The notes beneath the pieces were generated by a model. The model was not told where the DNA came from and ran no database searches. It saw only the letters and a list, made by a program, of their open reading frames with translations. A stretch of 9,912 nucleotides of DNA from an uncultured Bacteroidota bacterium (GTDB taxonomy: Bacteria; Bacteroidota; Bacteroidia; Flavobacteriales; Flavobacteriaceae). Positions 1 to 6,737 of this stretch are shown piece after piece. The stretch is taken from assembly GCA_902610105.1 (NCBI GenBank), contig CACLUN010000030.1, positions 1-9,912 on the forward strand. Reading direction: 5' to 3'. Numbering within the stretch: the first letter of the stretch is position 1; every line of letters starts with the position of its first letter. The translations under genes and the position numbers were made by a program.

Positions 1-2328
1 TGGGAAAGCAATATTGTATCTGCTGGAAGAATTAAAGATTCCCTTGGGAATTATATTCAATCTCCAATTTTTATACAAGGTGGAGATGAAATTAATCCCG
101 ATTCTTTAAGATACAACTTTGACACAAAAAAAGCCTTGATTTGGAACTCAAGGACAACACAAAGTGAAATGAATGTCTTTTCAACTGCCACAAAAAAAGA
201 AAATGATTCAATATATTTTATAAAAGAAGCTAAAGTAACGACCTCGAAAAACCTAGATGACCCTGAATATTACATCAGGGTAAGATCTGGAAAATTTATA
301 CCCAAAAATAAAATAATAGCTGGTCCAAGCAACTTATATATCTATGACGTGCCAACTCCAATATTTCTTCCTTTTGCTTACTTTCCATTAACTGAGGATA
401 GAAATTCTGGATTTATTTTTCCAACTATTGGACAAAATAACAGAAGGGGTTATTTTTTTCAGAATGGTGGATACTATCTGGCTCCATCAGAATATTTTGA
501 CTTAACACTTTTGGGTGATTATTACACTAACGGAAGCTATGGGATGAGAGTGGAATCATCATACAGAAAAAGATATTCTTTCAATGGTAGTTTAAGTGTA
601 AGATTTGAGAACTTAATTGATGGTGAGCGCGGTTTACCGGGCTATTCTAAATCAAATATTTACAATATACGCTGGAGTCACTCGCAAGATTCTAAGGCTA
701 ATCCATATAATAGATTTTCAGCATCTGTAAATTTAGGTAGTAGTAATTATTTTAGGGAGTCTTTAAATCAAATTAATACTCCTAATTTTTTAAATAATAC
801 TTTAAATTCATCGGTATCATTTTCTAAAACATTTAGAGGATATCCATCTGTAAATGTATCGCTGACTGCCTCTCACTCACAAAATACAAGGTCAAAAACA
901 GTCAATTTGGTACTTCCAACTTTTCAAGGTAATGTTGAGAGAGTTTATCCATTTGTAAAAAAGAATGGGCAAAAAAAAGGAATTATTAAAAATATTAATC
1001 TACAGTACACATTTAGGGGTGAGAACAGAGTTAATACTACTGATTCCTTGTTTTTTAGGAAAGGCATGTTTGATGATGCTAAGTATGGTATGAAACATAC
1101 AATTCCATTAAGTACCAATTTTAAAGTTTTAAAACACTTTAGCGTAAGTATGAATGGAAATTTTGATGAGATTTGGACTGGTAACACAATAGTTAGGAAT
1201 GATTATGATATTAATAATCAAGAACAAGAAGACAAAATTCAAGTTAGGGGTTTTGACAGGTTTAGTCAATATAATTTTGGGATGAGTGTGGGTACAACTA
1301 TATATGGGCTATTTAATTTTAAAGAAGATAAAAAAATACAATCAATTAGACATGTAATTAGACCGTCTGTTAGCTACAATATCAGACCAAGTTTTGAAAA
1401 ATATTATGATACTTACATAATAGATGCAGATGGAAATACTGCTGAGTATACAAGGTTTGAAGAAAATTTCTTTGGATTACCCTCACGTAGATATTCCAGC
1501 GCAATTGGCTTACAAATTAGCAATAACATTGAAGCCAAAATTAAAGAAAAAGACAGTCTTGCAACCGAACCTAGAAAAGTTACTATACTAAATAATCTTA
1601 ACATATCCACAAGTTACAATCTAGCAGCTGATTCGTTAAAACTCTCACCGGTTCGTATGACAACAGGAACAAACCTTTTTAAAAACAAATTAAATCTAAA
1701 TTTATCTGCAACTTTTGATCCTTATTCAATTAATGATAATGGTTTTAGAATAAATAAATTAAATATTACAGATGGCGGAGGCTTATTAAGAATGACTAGT
1801 GCTAATCTAAACATGAATTTTTCAATTGATAGTAAATCTTTTAATTCAAAAAATAAAAGTGAAAACAGTGAAAATGTAACAGGTGGAGGCAGGACAGATG
1901 ATTTATTTGGATCTAGTCAGGATCTTACAAAAAGTACTTTTGATGAAGATGAAAGTGATGGGAGAAGAAAAGAAAATTTAACAGAATACATTAATAAAAT
2001 AGGTTGGGATTTCAGATTTGCACACTCGCTTACTTATTTAAACAACCGAAAACAAAGAAAGATTGGAAATAATTCTTTGATGTTTTCAGGAAATATTATA
2101 CTTTCAAAAAAATGGAAAATTGGCGGTTCCTCTGGATATGACTTTAAAAATAAAGGGTTTACATATACCCAGCTTCGTTTTGAAAGAGATTTAGATAGCT
2201 GGAAAATGAATTTTAGTTGGGTACCATTTAGCATAAGAGAATCATGGTATTTCTTCATCGGAATAAAGTCAGGGTTTTTAAGTGACCTAAAATATGATAA
2301 AAGGAAAGAGCCAGATAAAAGACTATAA
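1..2328 (+). CDS. lptD: LptD-like LPS-assembly outer-membrane protein, 3' part (775 codons visible)
   Basis: LptD is the outer-membrane barrel that, with the LptE plug, inserts lipopolysaccharide into the outer leaflet. The frame is open from the first base, so the true start lies off the left edge; a TTG at 136 that could be taken as a start is internal. Visible residues 1 to about 105 look like the end of the periplasmic beta-jellyroll (OstA-type) domain. They are followed by the family-typical stretch PTPIFLPFAYFPL (about 118-130), SGFIFPTIG (136-144) and RGYFFQNGGYY (149-159), which open the barrel. The rest is alternating aromatic/polar beta-strands ending near FSWVPF and a basic tail. 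Residues about 612-665 form a low-complexity Ser/Asn/Asp/Glu-rich insert, probably a surface loop or flexible segment. No cysteine occurs in the visible part, unlike E. coli LptD with its disulfides. ridA follows after 6 bp. The family call is firm; assignment as the functional LptD is inferred from these motifs. Confidence 0.88.
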   Translation, partial: WESNIVSAGRIKDSLGNYIQSPIFIQGGDEINPDSLRYNFDTKKALIWNSRTTQSEMNVFSTATKKENDSIYFIKEAKVTTSKNLDDPEYYIRVRSGKFIPKNKIIAGPSNLYIYDVPTPIFLPFAYFPLTEDRNSGFIFPTIGQNNRRGYFFQNGGYYLAPSEYFDLTLLGDYYTNGSYGMRVESSYRKRYSFNGSLSVRFENLIDGERGLPGYSKSNIYNIRWSHSQDSKANPYNRFSASVNLGSSNYFRESLNQINTPNFLNNTLNSSVSFSKTFRGYPSVNVSLTASHSQNTRSKTVNLVLPTFQGNVERVYPFVKKNGQKKGIIKNINLQYTFRGENRVNTTDSLFFRKGMFDDAKYGMKHTIPLSTNFKVLKHFSVSMNGNFDEIWTGNTIVRNDYDINNQEQEDKIQVRGFDRFSQYNFGMSVGTTIYGLFNFKEDKKIQSIRHVIRPSVSYNIRPSFEKYYDTYIIDADGNTAEYTRFEENFFGLPSRRYSSAIGLQISNNIEAKIKEKDSLATEPRKVTILNNLNISTSYNLAADSLKLSPVRMTTGTNLFKNKLNLNLSATFDPYSINDNGFRINKLNITDGGGLLRMTSANLNMNFSIDSKSFNSKNKSENSENVTGGGRTDDLFGSSQDLTKSTFDEDESDGRRKENLTEYINKIGWDFRFAHSLTYLNNRKQRKIGNNSLMFSGNIILSKKWKIGGSSGYDFKNKGFTYTQLRFERDLDSWKMNFSWVPFSIRESWYFFIGIKSGFLSDLKYDKRKEPDKRL

Positions 2329-2334
2329 AAAAGT

Positions 2335-2715
2335 ATGAAAAAAATTATAAAAACTGATAAAGCTCCTTTGCCTGTGGGGCCATACAACCAGGCTGTACTG
2401 GTTGATAAAACACTTTATATTTCTGGTCAAGTTGCGATAAATCCAGAAAATAATGAGGTAATTAAAGGTTCAGTTGAAGATGCAACCAAGTTAATTATGA
2501 AAAATATTCAATCTATTTTGCATGAGGCTGGGTTTAATTTTAAAGATGTAGTACGCTCAAAAATTTATCTTACCGATATGAATAATTTCTCAAAAGTTAA
2601 TACAATCTATGGATCATATTTTGAAAAAAATTATGAACCAGCTAGAACAACAATTGAGGTTAGTGGTTTACCTTTAGGTGTTGAAGTAGAGATAGATATG
2701 ATTGCTGTAAACTAA
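2335..2715 (+). CDS. ridA: RidA family enamine/imine deaminase
   Basis: RidA (YjgF/YER057c/UK114) is a small cytosolic trimer that hydrolyses reactive enamine/imine intermediates, such as 2-aminoacrylate made by PLP enzymes, releasing ammonia. The 126-residue length is normal. Family marks are visible: APLPVGPYNQAV near the N-terminus (Tyr17; Asn18 where many members have Ser), the SGQ turn at 30-32, and PARTTIEV with Arg104, the position that binds the substrate carboxylate in the RidA subfamily. Glu119 lies in the terminal EVEIDMIAV strand. The ATG at 2335 is 6 bp after the lptD stop and no promoter-like element is visible in between, so it is probably co-transcribed with lptD. There is no clear Shine-Dalgarno, only an A-rich leader. 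Its stop overlaps the stop of the convergent kinase gene by 4 bp. Confidence 0.95.
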   Translation: MKKIIKTDKAPLPVGPYNQAVLVDKTLYISGQVAINPENNEVIKGSVEDATKLIMKNIQSILHEAGFNFKDVVRSKIYLTDMNNFSKVNTIYGSYFEKNYEPARTTIEVSGLPLGVEVEIDMIAVN

Positions 2716-3563
2716 ATATTTTCTTGATGGTAATTGACTAAACCATCAATGGGTTTTCTCAACACTTTACCAATGTTCATTTTCTTGGATTCTAAAACTT
2801 CTGCAAGTTCATCCTTCAAATAAAAACCAATAGATCCAATAAAGTGTAAAGGGACTTCTTTGCAATCAGAAAACTGCTCTATTTGATTAGAAATAAATAG
2901 ACTAAATCCTTTTCTAATTAACTTTTTAAAATATGGTAATTCTTTATTGTCAATTACAAATCTTCCAAACTTTGCCAAATAAGTATTAGGATTAGGTTTT
3001 TTATAGATATGATCCTTAATTGTATTAGATTTCATATCAAACGACTTACTAATGCTCTTTTGAACAGATAATGGCATTTTGTCAAAGTAGTAATCTCTTA
3101 TTAATTGTCTACCAAAATAATTTCCACTGGCATCATCCATTAAAACATATCCTAAAGAATCAACTTTTTGTAAAATATTTTTACCATCATAATAGGTACA
3201 ATTAGATCCTGTACCCAATATAGACGTAATAGATTTAATTCCAGATTCACACGTAGCAAATATAGCAGCATATGTATCCTCTTTAATATCAATTAATGAA
3301 TTAATAAATATTCTTTCAAAAACTTTCTTTATAAGTTTCCTTGGGGATTCAGTTCCACAACCAGCACCATAGAAATACAAATGAGATATTTTTTTTCTGT
3401 TTTGGTAAAGTTCAAAATTATTTATTACTCTCTCCTCAATAATTTGTTCTGTCAAAACTTGAGGATTTAATCCTTTTGTCTTAGTATCAAATAAAACTTC
3501 ACCCTTTTCATCTATACAAATCCAATCGGTCTTAGTAGAGCCACTGTCAACAATTAGTCTCAT
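2712..3563 (-). CDS. BadF/BadG/BcrA/BcrD-type ATPase, probable N-acetylglucosamine kinase
   Basis: This is a 283-residue ASKHA-fold (actin/hexokinase-like) sugar kinase. Visible motifs in order are: the phosphate-1 loop DSGSTKTDW (6-14), YGAGC (65-69), an EDTYAA segment (95-100) holding the likely catalytic Asp, the phosphate-2 loop ILGTGSNC (115-122), MDDASGNYFG (142-151) matching the family's GDEASG-like motif, and the adenosine-site FIGSIGFY (241-248). Bacteroidota proteins of this type are usually annotated as N-acetylglucosamine kinase, making GlcNAc-6-phosphate for catabolism or cell-wall recycling. Glucosamine or another amino sugar is also possible, since the sequence alone does not fix the substrate. 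The gene starts 5 bp after the gapA stop and is the last gene of the minus-strand run, so it is very likely co-transcribed with pfkA and gapA. Its product could feed fructose-6-phosphate to PfkA through deacetylase and deaminase enzymes not present here. Confidence 0.85.
   Translation of the reverse strand: MRLIVDSGSTKTDWICIDEKGEVLFDTKTKGLNPQVLTEQIIEERVINNFELYQNRKKISHLYFYGAGCGTESPRKLIKKVFERIFINSLIDIKEDTYAAIFATCESGIKSITSILGTGSNCTYYDGKNILQKVDSLGYVLMDDASGNYFGRQLIRDYYFDKMPLSVQKSISKSFDMKSNTIKDHIYKKPNPNTYLAKFGRFVIDNKELPYFKKLIRKGFSLFISNQIEQFSDCKEVPLHFIGSIGFYLKDELAEVLESKKMNIGKVLRKPIDGLVNYHQENI
2724..2749. repeat. 8-bp perfect inverted repeat at the convergent ridA/kinase junction
   Basis: TTGATGGT (2724-2731) and ACCATCAA (2742-2749) are exact reverse complements separated by 10 bases. 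They lie inside the last codons of the kinase gene and 8 bases past the ridA stop. On the plus strand the hairpin is followed by TGGGTTTTC, a poor U-tract, so it could be a weak terminator for the lptD-ridA transcript. In AT-rich coding DNA it may also be chance. No other terminator-like structure was seen between the two convergent genes. Confidence 0.3.
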
Positions 3564-3568
3564 TAAGT

Positions 3569-4567
3569 TTATTTACAAAAATGAGTAGCTAAATCGATTA
3601 ATTTACTAGAATAACCCGCTTCATTATCATACCAAGTAATAAGCTTGTAGAATTTTGAATTAAGCTGAATACCAGCTTTAGAATCAATAATTGACGTTCT
3701 AACATCTCCGATAAAATCTTGAGAAACAACATCATCAGATGAAAAACCTAATATATTTTTTAATTCTCCTTTAGACGCTTTTTCCATGGTATTCATAATT
3801 TCCTCATATGATGTTTCTTTTGATAATTTGACAGTCAAGTCAACAACAGAAACATTAGCTGTTGGAACTCTGAATGCCATTCCAGTAATTTTTCCCTCAA
3901 GGGATGGAATAACTTTAGTTACTGCTTTTGCAGCTCCTGTTGAGGCAGGAATTATATTAAGCAATGAACTTCTCCCGGCTCTAAAATCTTTTTTTGAAGG
4001 ACCATCAACAGTAAATTGAGTTGCAGTTACAGCATGAACAGTAGTCATAAGAGCTTCTTCTACTCCAAAATTATCATTTAAAACTTTTATTGCAGGTGCA
4101 AGACAGTTTGTAGTACAACTAGCATTGGAAATAATTAAATCATTTTTTTCAATAGTCTCATGGTTTACACCCATAACAAACATGGGAGCATCCTTGGAGG
4201 GGGCAGAGATTACAACTTTGGGTGCACCACCATCGATGTGATACTGAGCAGTATCTAGTGTGGTAAAAATACCTGTACACTCGAGAACTACATCAACACC
4301 AAGTTTACCCCAACCTATTTCTTTAGGGTCTTTTTTAGATATTATTTGAATTCTTTGACCATCAAGATTTAAGTTATTTCCCTCGATAGAAATATTAGTA
4401 TTTAATTTTCCATGTACTGAATCGTACTTTAATAAATATGCCAAATGATTTATATCTAAAAGATCATTTATAGCTACAACTTCAATATCTGATCTCGTTA
4501 GAGAAAGTCTCAAAACCATTCTTCCAATTCTACCAAAACCATTAATTCCAATTTTAATTTTTCCCAT
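3569..4567 (-). CDS. gapA: Glyceraldehyde-3-phosphate dehydrogenase, type I, glycolytic
   Basis: GAPDH is a cytosolic homotetramer that oxidises glyceraldehyde-3-phosphate to 1,3-bisphosphoglycerate with NAD+ and phosphate. At 332 residues it is full length. The Rossmann motif INGFGRIGR (8-16) opens the protein. Asn34-Asp35 close the second strand as in NAD-specific enzymes. The catalytic centre [12 protein letters not shown] has nucleophile Cys151, with His178 in [24 protein letters not shown] (186-199), [12 protein letters not shown] and [13 protein letters not shown] are the phosphate-site and S-loop regions, of the class that includes E. coli GapA and eukaryotic [14 protein letters not shown] (312-320) is the usual C-terminal signature. 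No substitution was seen at a catalytic position. The ATG is preceded by TAAAATAA, an A-rich leader typical of Bacteroidota, with no Shine-Dalgarno. It lies 13 bp after pfkA and 5 bp before the kinase, which indicates an operon. NAD preference is inferred from Asp35, not proven. Confidence 0.97.
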   Translation of the reverse strand: MGKIKIGINGFGRIGRMVLRLSLTRSDIEVVAINDLLDINHLAYLLKYDSVHGKLNTNISIEGNNLNLDGQRIQIISKKDPKEIGWGKLGVDVVLECTGIFTTLDTAQYHIDGGAPKVVISAPSKDAPMFVMGVNHETIEKNDLIISNASCTTNCLAPAIKVLNDNFGVEEALMTTVHAVTATQFTVDGPSKKDFRAGRSSLLNIIPASTGAAKAVTKVIPSLEGKITGMAFRVPTANVSVVDLTVKLSKETSYEEIMNTMEKASKGELKNILGFSSDDVVSQDFIGDVRTSIIDSKAGIQLNSKFYKLITWYDNEAGYSSKLIDLATHFCK

Positions 4568-4580
4568 TTATTTTAAAGTT

Positions 4581-5555
4581 TTATGTGTTCATTATTTGAG
4601 AAATTCTCAATAATTCCTTGTTAATTTTACTCTTTCCTTTTAAAGCTTTGTTTAAAGGAGTGTAAATGATTTTTCCATTATCAATACCAACCATATTTCC
4701 ATCTTTACCATCAATTAAGTTCTCTACAGCTTTTACACCTAGTTGAGTGCCTAAAACTCTATCAAAGCATGATGGAGTACCCCCTCTTTGAATATGACCA
4801 AGTACAGAGACTCTTGTTTCATACTTAGGTAAGGTTTCCTCAATCTTAGAAGCTAATTCAAAAACATTTTTTCCTGTCTTATCACCCTCTGCAACTACAA
4901 TAATACTGGAAGTTTTTCCAGATTTCTTACTTTTTTTCAGTGAATTAATAAGATTATCAAAGCTCATATTAACCTCTGGAATTAAAATTTCTTGAGCGCC
5001 AATAGCTAAGCCGGAATTTAATGCAATATATCCAGCATCAGCTCCCATTACCTCAACAAAAAATAGTCTATGATGTGATATAGCTGTATCTCTAATTTTG
5101 TCAATGGCCTCCATAACTGTGTTTAAGGCTGTATCATAACCTAATGTGTGGGATGTTCCATATAAGTCATTATCAATTGTTCCTGGTATTCCAACAACTG
5201 GAAAATTAAACTCCTCTGTAAGTTTTAAAGCACCTGTAAATGAACCATCTCCACCAATAACAATTAAACCATCAATTTCATTATCTTTTAAAGTTTTGTA
5301 TGCTATGTTTCTTCCCTCTACAGATCTAAATTCATCACATCTTGCAGAGTATAAAAAAGTACCTCCCCTATTAATGATCCCCCTGACGCTTCTTGTATTT
5401 AATACCTTTGTGTTGTTCTCAATCAAACCCGAGAAACCTCTAATTATACCGATACATTTTAATTGATAGTGAGCACATGCTCTTACAACAGCCCTAATTG
5501 CAGAATTCATTCCTGGGGAGTCACCACCAGATGTTAGTACACCTATTGTTTTCAT
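4581..5555 (-). CDS. pfkA: ATP-dependent 6-phosphofructokinase
   Basis: PfkA phosphorylates fructose-6-phosphate to fructose-1,6-bisphosphate, the committing step of glycolysis. I start it at the ATG at 5555 (324 residues, beginning MKTIGVLTSGGD). That matches the family's normal N-terminus; a TTG four codons upstream (5567) overlaps the promoter-like element and is unlikely. Motifs: TSGGDSPGMN (8-17), Arg73 in YSARCDEF, GGDGS (101-105) with Gly104, which marks ATP rather than pyrophosphate use, GTIDND (125-130) with catalytic base Asp128, Arg163, AEGD (222-225), Arg248, and LGHIQRGG (252-259). Oddity: the substrate loop reads MGADAG (170-175), where E. coli and most relatives have Arg after Met-Gly. 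gapA follows after 13 bp. The upstream oxidoreductase ends 45 bp before the start, and a Bacteroidota-type promoter element sits in that gap. Confidence 0.96.
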   Translation of the reverse strand: MKTIGVLTSGGDSPGMNSAIRAVVRACAHYQLKCIGIIRGFSGLIENNTKVLNTRSVRGIINRGGTFLYSARCDEFRSVEGRNIAYKTLKDNEIDGLIVIGGDGSFTGALKLTEEFNFPVVGIPGTIDNDLYGTSHTLGYDTALNTVMEAIDKIRDTAISHHRLFFVEVMGADAGYIALNSGLAIGAQEILIPEVNMSFDNLINSLKKSKKSGKTSSIIVVAEGDKTGKNVFELASKIEETLPKYETRVSVLGHIQRGGTPSCFDRVLGTQLGVKAVENLIDGKDGNMVGIDNGKIIYTPLNKALKGKSKINKELLRISQIMNT

Positions 5556-5564
5556 AACCAGTTG

Positions 5565-5572
5565 CAAAATTA
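5565..5572 (-). promoter_or_regulatory. Candidate Bacteroidota -7 promoter element (TAATTTTG) for pfkA-gapA-kinase
   Basis: Read on the minus strand, TAATTTTG matches the Bacteroidota -7 consensus TAnnTTTG exactly. It sits in the 45-bp gap before pfkA. Only a near match to the -33 TTG element is present: TTC at about 5597-5595, spaced 22 nt. Only 9 bases separate the element from the pfkA ATG, so a start point a few bases downstream would give an almost leaderless mRNA. The element is common by chance in AT-rich DNA, so this is a candidate only. Confidence 0.4.
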
Positions 5573-5600
5573 CGTTATATTTTTAAAAATTGTAGAACTA

Positions 5601-6737
5601 TTATTCTAATTCCAACCAAATATTGCCGTTTTCATTAGACTTTACTGCTTTTTCAATAAAGTCCATACCTCTGACACCTTCTTCAATGGTAGGAAATTCA
5701 CCTTTTTCATTTTTTTCTCCTCTGATTGCTCTGGCAACACCTCTATATATATTACCCATAGCATCAAAGATACCTTCTGGATGTCCTGCAGGCAATTTTG
5801 TTCCATCTAAAGATATTTCTGAATTGTAAGGATGACCTGGTTTTAAAACTTGTAGAGGTTTATCGCTAGTAAAATAATATAAATAATTTGGGTTTTCTTG
5901 CTCCCAACTGAGCGATCCTTTAGATCCATATACACTAATATTTAAATTATTTTCAAGACCAGTGGCTATTTGAGTTGAACGTATTGTTCCTTTACATCCA
6001 TTTTCCATTCTTACAAGAACACTAACATCAATATCCAATGGATTATCTTCATATAAATTATTTAAATCAGCAAGTATTTTTTTTACCTTCATTCCACAAA
6101 CTAATTCTAGCATGTTAAAAGCATGAGTTCCAATATCTGCAAGACATGAACTTATTCCACTTACTTCGGGGTTTAATCTCCAAGTGGAATTTCTTTTGTC
6201 CTTATCATGAATAATATCATTAATCCATCCTTGGAAATAAGTAGAATCTACCCTCTGTATATCACCAATAATACCCTCAGATATCATTTTAGTCATTTGC
6301 CTAACCATAGGATATCCAGTATATGTGTGAGTTACTGCAAAGACTAGATTTTTTGAATCTTTTATAGATTTTAATTCTTGAGCTTGCTTTAATGAAATTG
6401 AAAGCGGTTTTTCACAAATTACATGAAATCCGTTCTCAAGGAATTTTTTTGCCATAGGAAAATGCAAAAAGTTTGGAGTCAAAATACAAACAGCCTCAAT
6501 TTTTTTGGACAAATCAATTTTTGACTCAGCATCAATCATTTCCTCAAAATCATTATAAATTCTTGATTGGTCTAAGTTTAAATCATTAGCTGTTTTAACA
6601 TTTACTTCTTTATTCGAACTAAATACACCTCCAACTAAATGATACCTGTCAAACATTACTGCAGCTACTTTATGCAATACACCTATTAGTGAATCATTAC
6701 CCCCTCCTACAAATCCAAGCTTAATTTTATCAGACAT
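5601..6737 (-). CDS. Gfo/Idh/MocA-family NAD(P)-dependent oxidoreductase, putative sugar/cyclitol dehydrogenase
   Basis: This cytosolic dehydrogenase (378 residues, normal for the family) probably oxidises or reduces a sugar, inositol-like or related hydroxylated substrate with NAD(P). The N-terminal Rossmann fold begins LGFVGGGNDS (7-16), a GxGG-like nucleotide loop. VCILTPNFLH (83-92) and CEKPL (108-112) carry the family's EKP motif with catalytic-type Lys110. THTYTGYPMVRQ (136-147) is typical of the subgroup whose members begin with a VGGG-type loop and are annotated only as putative dehydrogenases. DIGTHAFN (201-208) supplies the DxxxH catalytic pair Asp201/His205. The C-terminal alpha/beta domain ends with PAGHPEGIFDAMGNIYRG, near a substrate loop. 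Its ATG lies inside the last codons of the transporter gene, overlapping by 8 bp (ATGTCTGA), so the two are probably translationally coupled. The partner transporter suggests uptake then oxidation of one compound. The exact substrate cannot be read from sequence. Confidence 0.88.
   Translation of the reverse strand: MSDKIKLGFVGGGNDSLIGVLHKVAAVMFDRYHLVGGVFSSNKEVNVKTANDLNLDQSRIYNDFEEMIDAESKIDLSKKIEAVCILTPNFLHFPMAKKFLENGFHVICEKPLSISLKQAQELKSIKDSKNLVFAVTHTYTGYPMVRQMTKMISEGIIGDIQRVDSTYFQGWINDIIHDKDKRNSTWRLNPEVSGISSCLADIGTHAFNMLELVCGMKVKKILADLNNLYEDNPLDIDVSVLVRMENGCKGTIRSTQIATGLENNLNISVYGSKGSLSWEQENPNYLYYFTSDKPLQVLKPGHPYNSEISLDGTKLPAGHPEGIFDAMGNIYRGVARAIRGEKNEKGEFPTIEEGVRGMDFIEKAVKSNENGNIWLELE

Noticed and set aside
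136..138. TTG as a possible start of the lptD frame
   Set aside because: The frame is open with LptD-like sequence all the way from base 1, and TTG is an internal Leu codon. The gene is cut by the window edge.
2034..2387. Open frame of about 117 codons antisense to the lptD/ridA junction
   Set aside because: It overlaps two well-supported genes on the other strand and has no recognisable domain. The same holds for short open frames opposite gapA (3786-4019), pfkA (5146-5466), the oxidoreductase (5623-5829) and tamB (9259-9456).
5556..5567. Upstream TTG start for pfkA adding four residues (MQLV)
   Set aside because: PfkA proteins normally begin a few residues before IGVLTSGGD, which the ATG at 5555 gives. 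The TTG lies inside the promoter-like element.
5579..5590. 12-bp palindrome ATTTTTAAAAAT upstream of pfkA
   Set aside because: A pure A/T palindrome is expected often at this base composition, and no second copy or operator-like partner was seen.
5585..5608. Small hairpin (TAGAA/TTCTA, 6-base loop) followed by five T on the minus strand after the oxidoreductase stop
   Set aside because: The stem has 5 bp with a single G-C pair and its upstream arm includes coding bases. It is too weak to call a terminator without transcript data.
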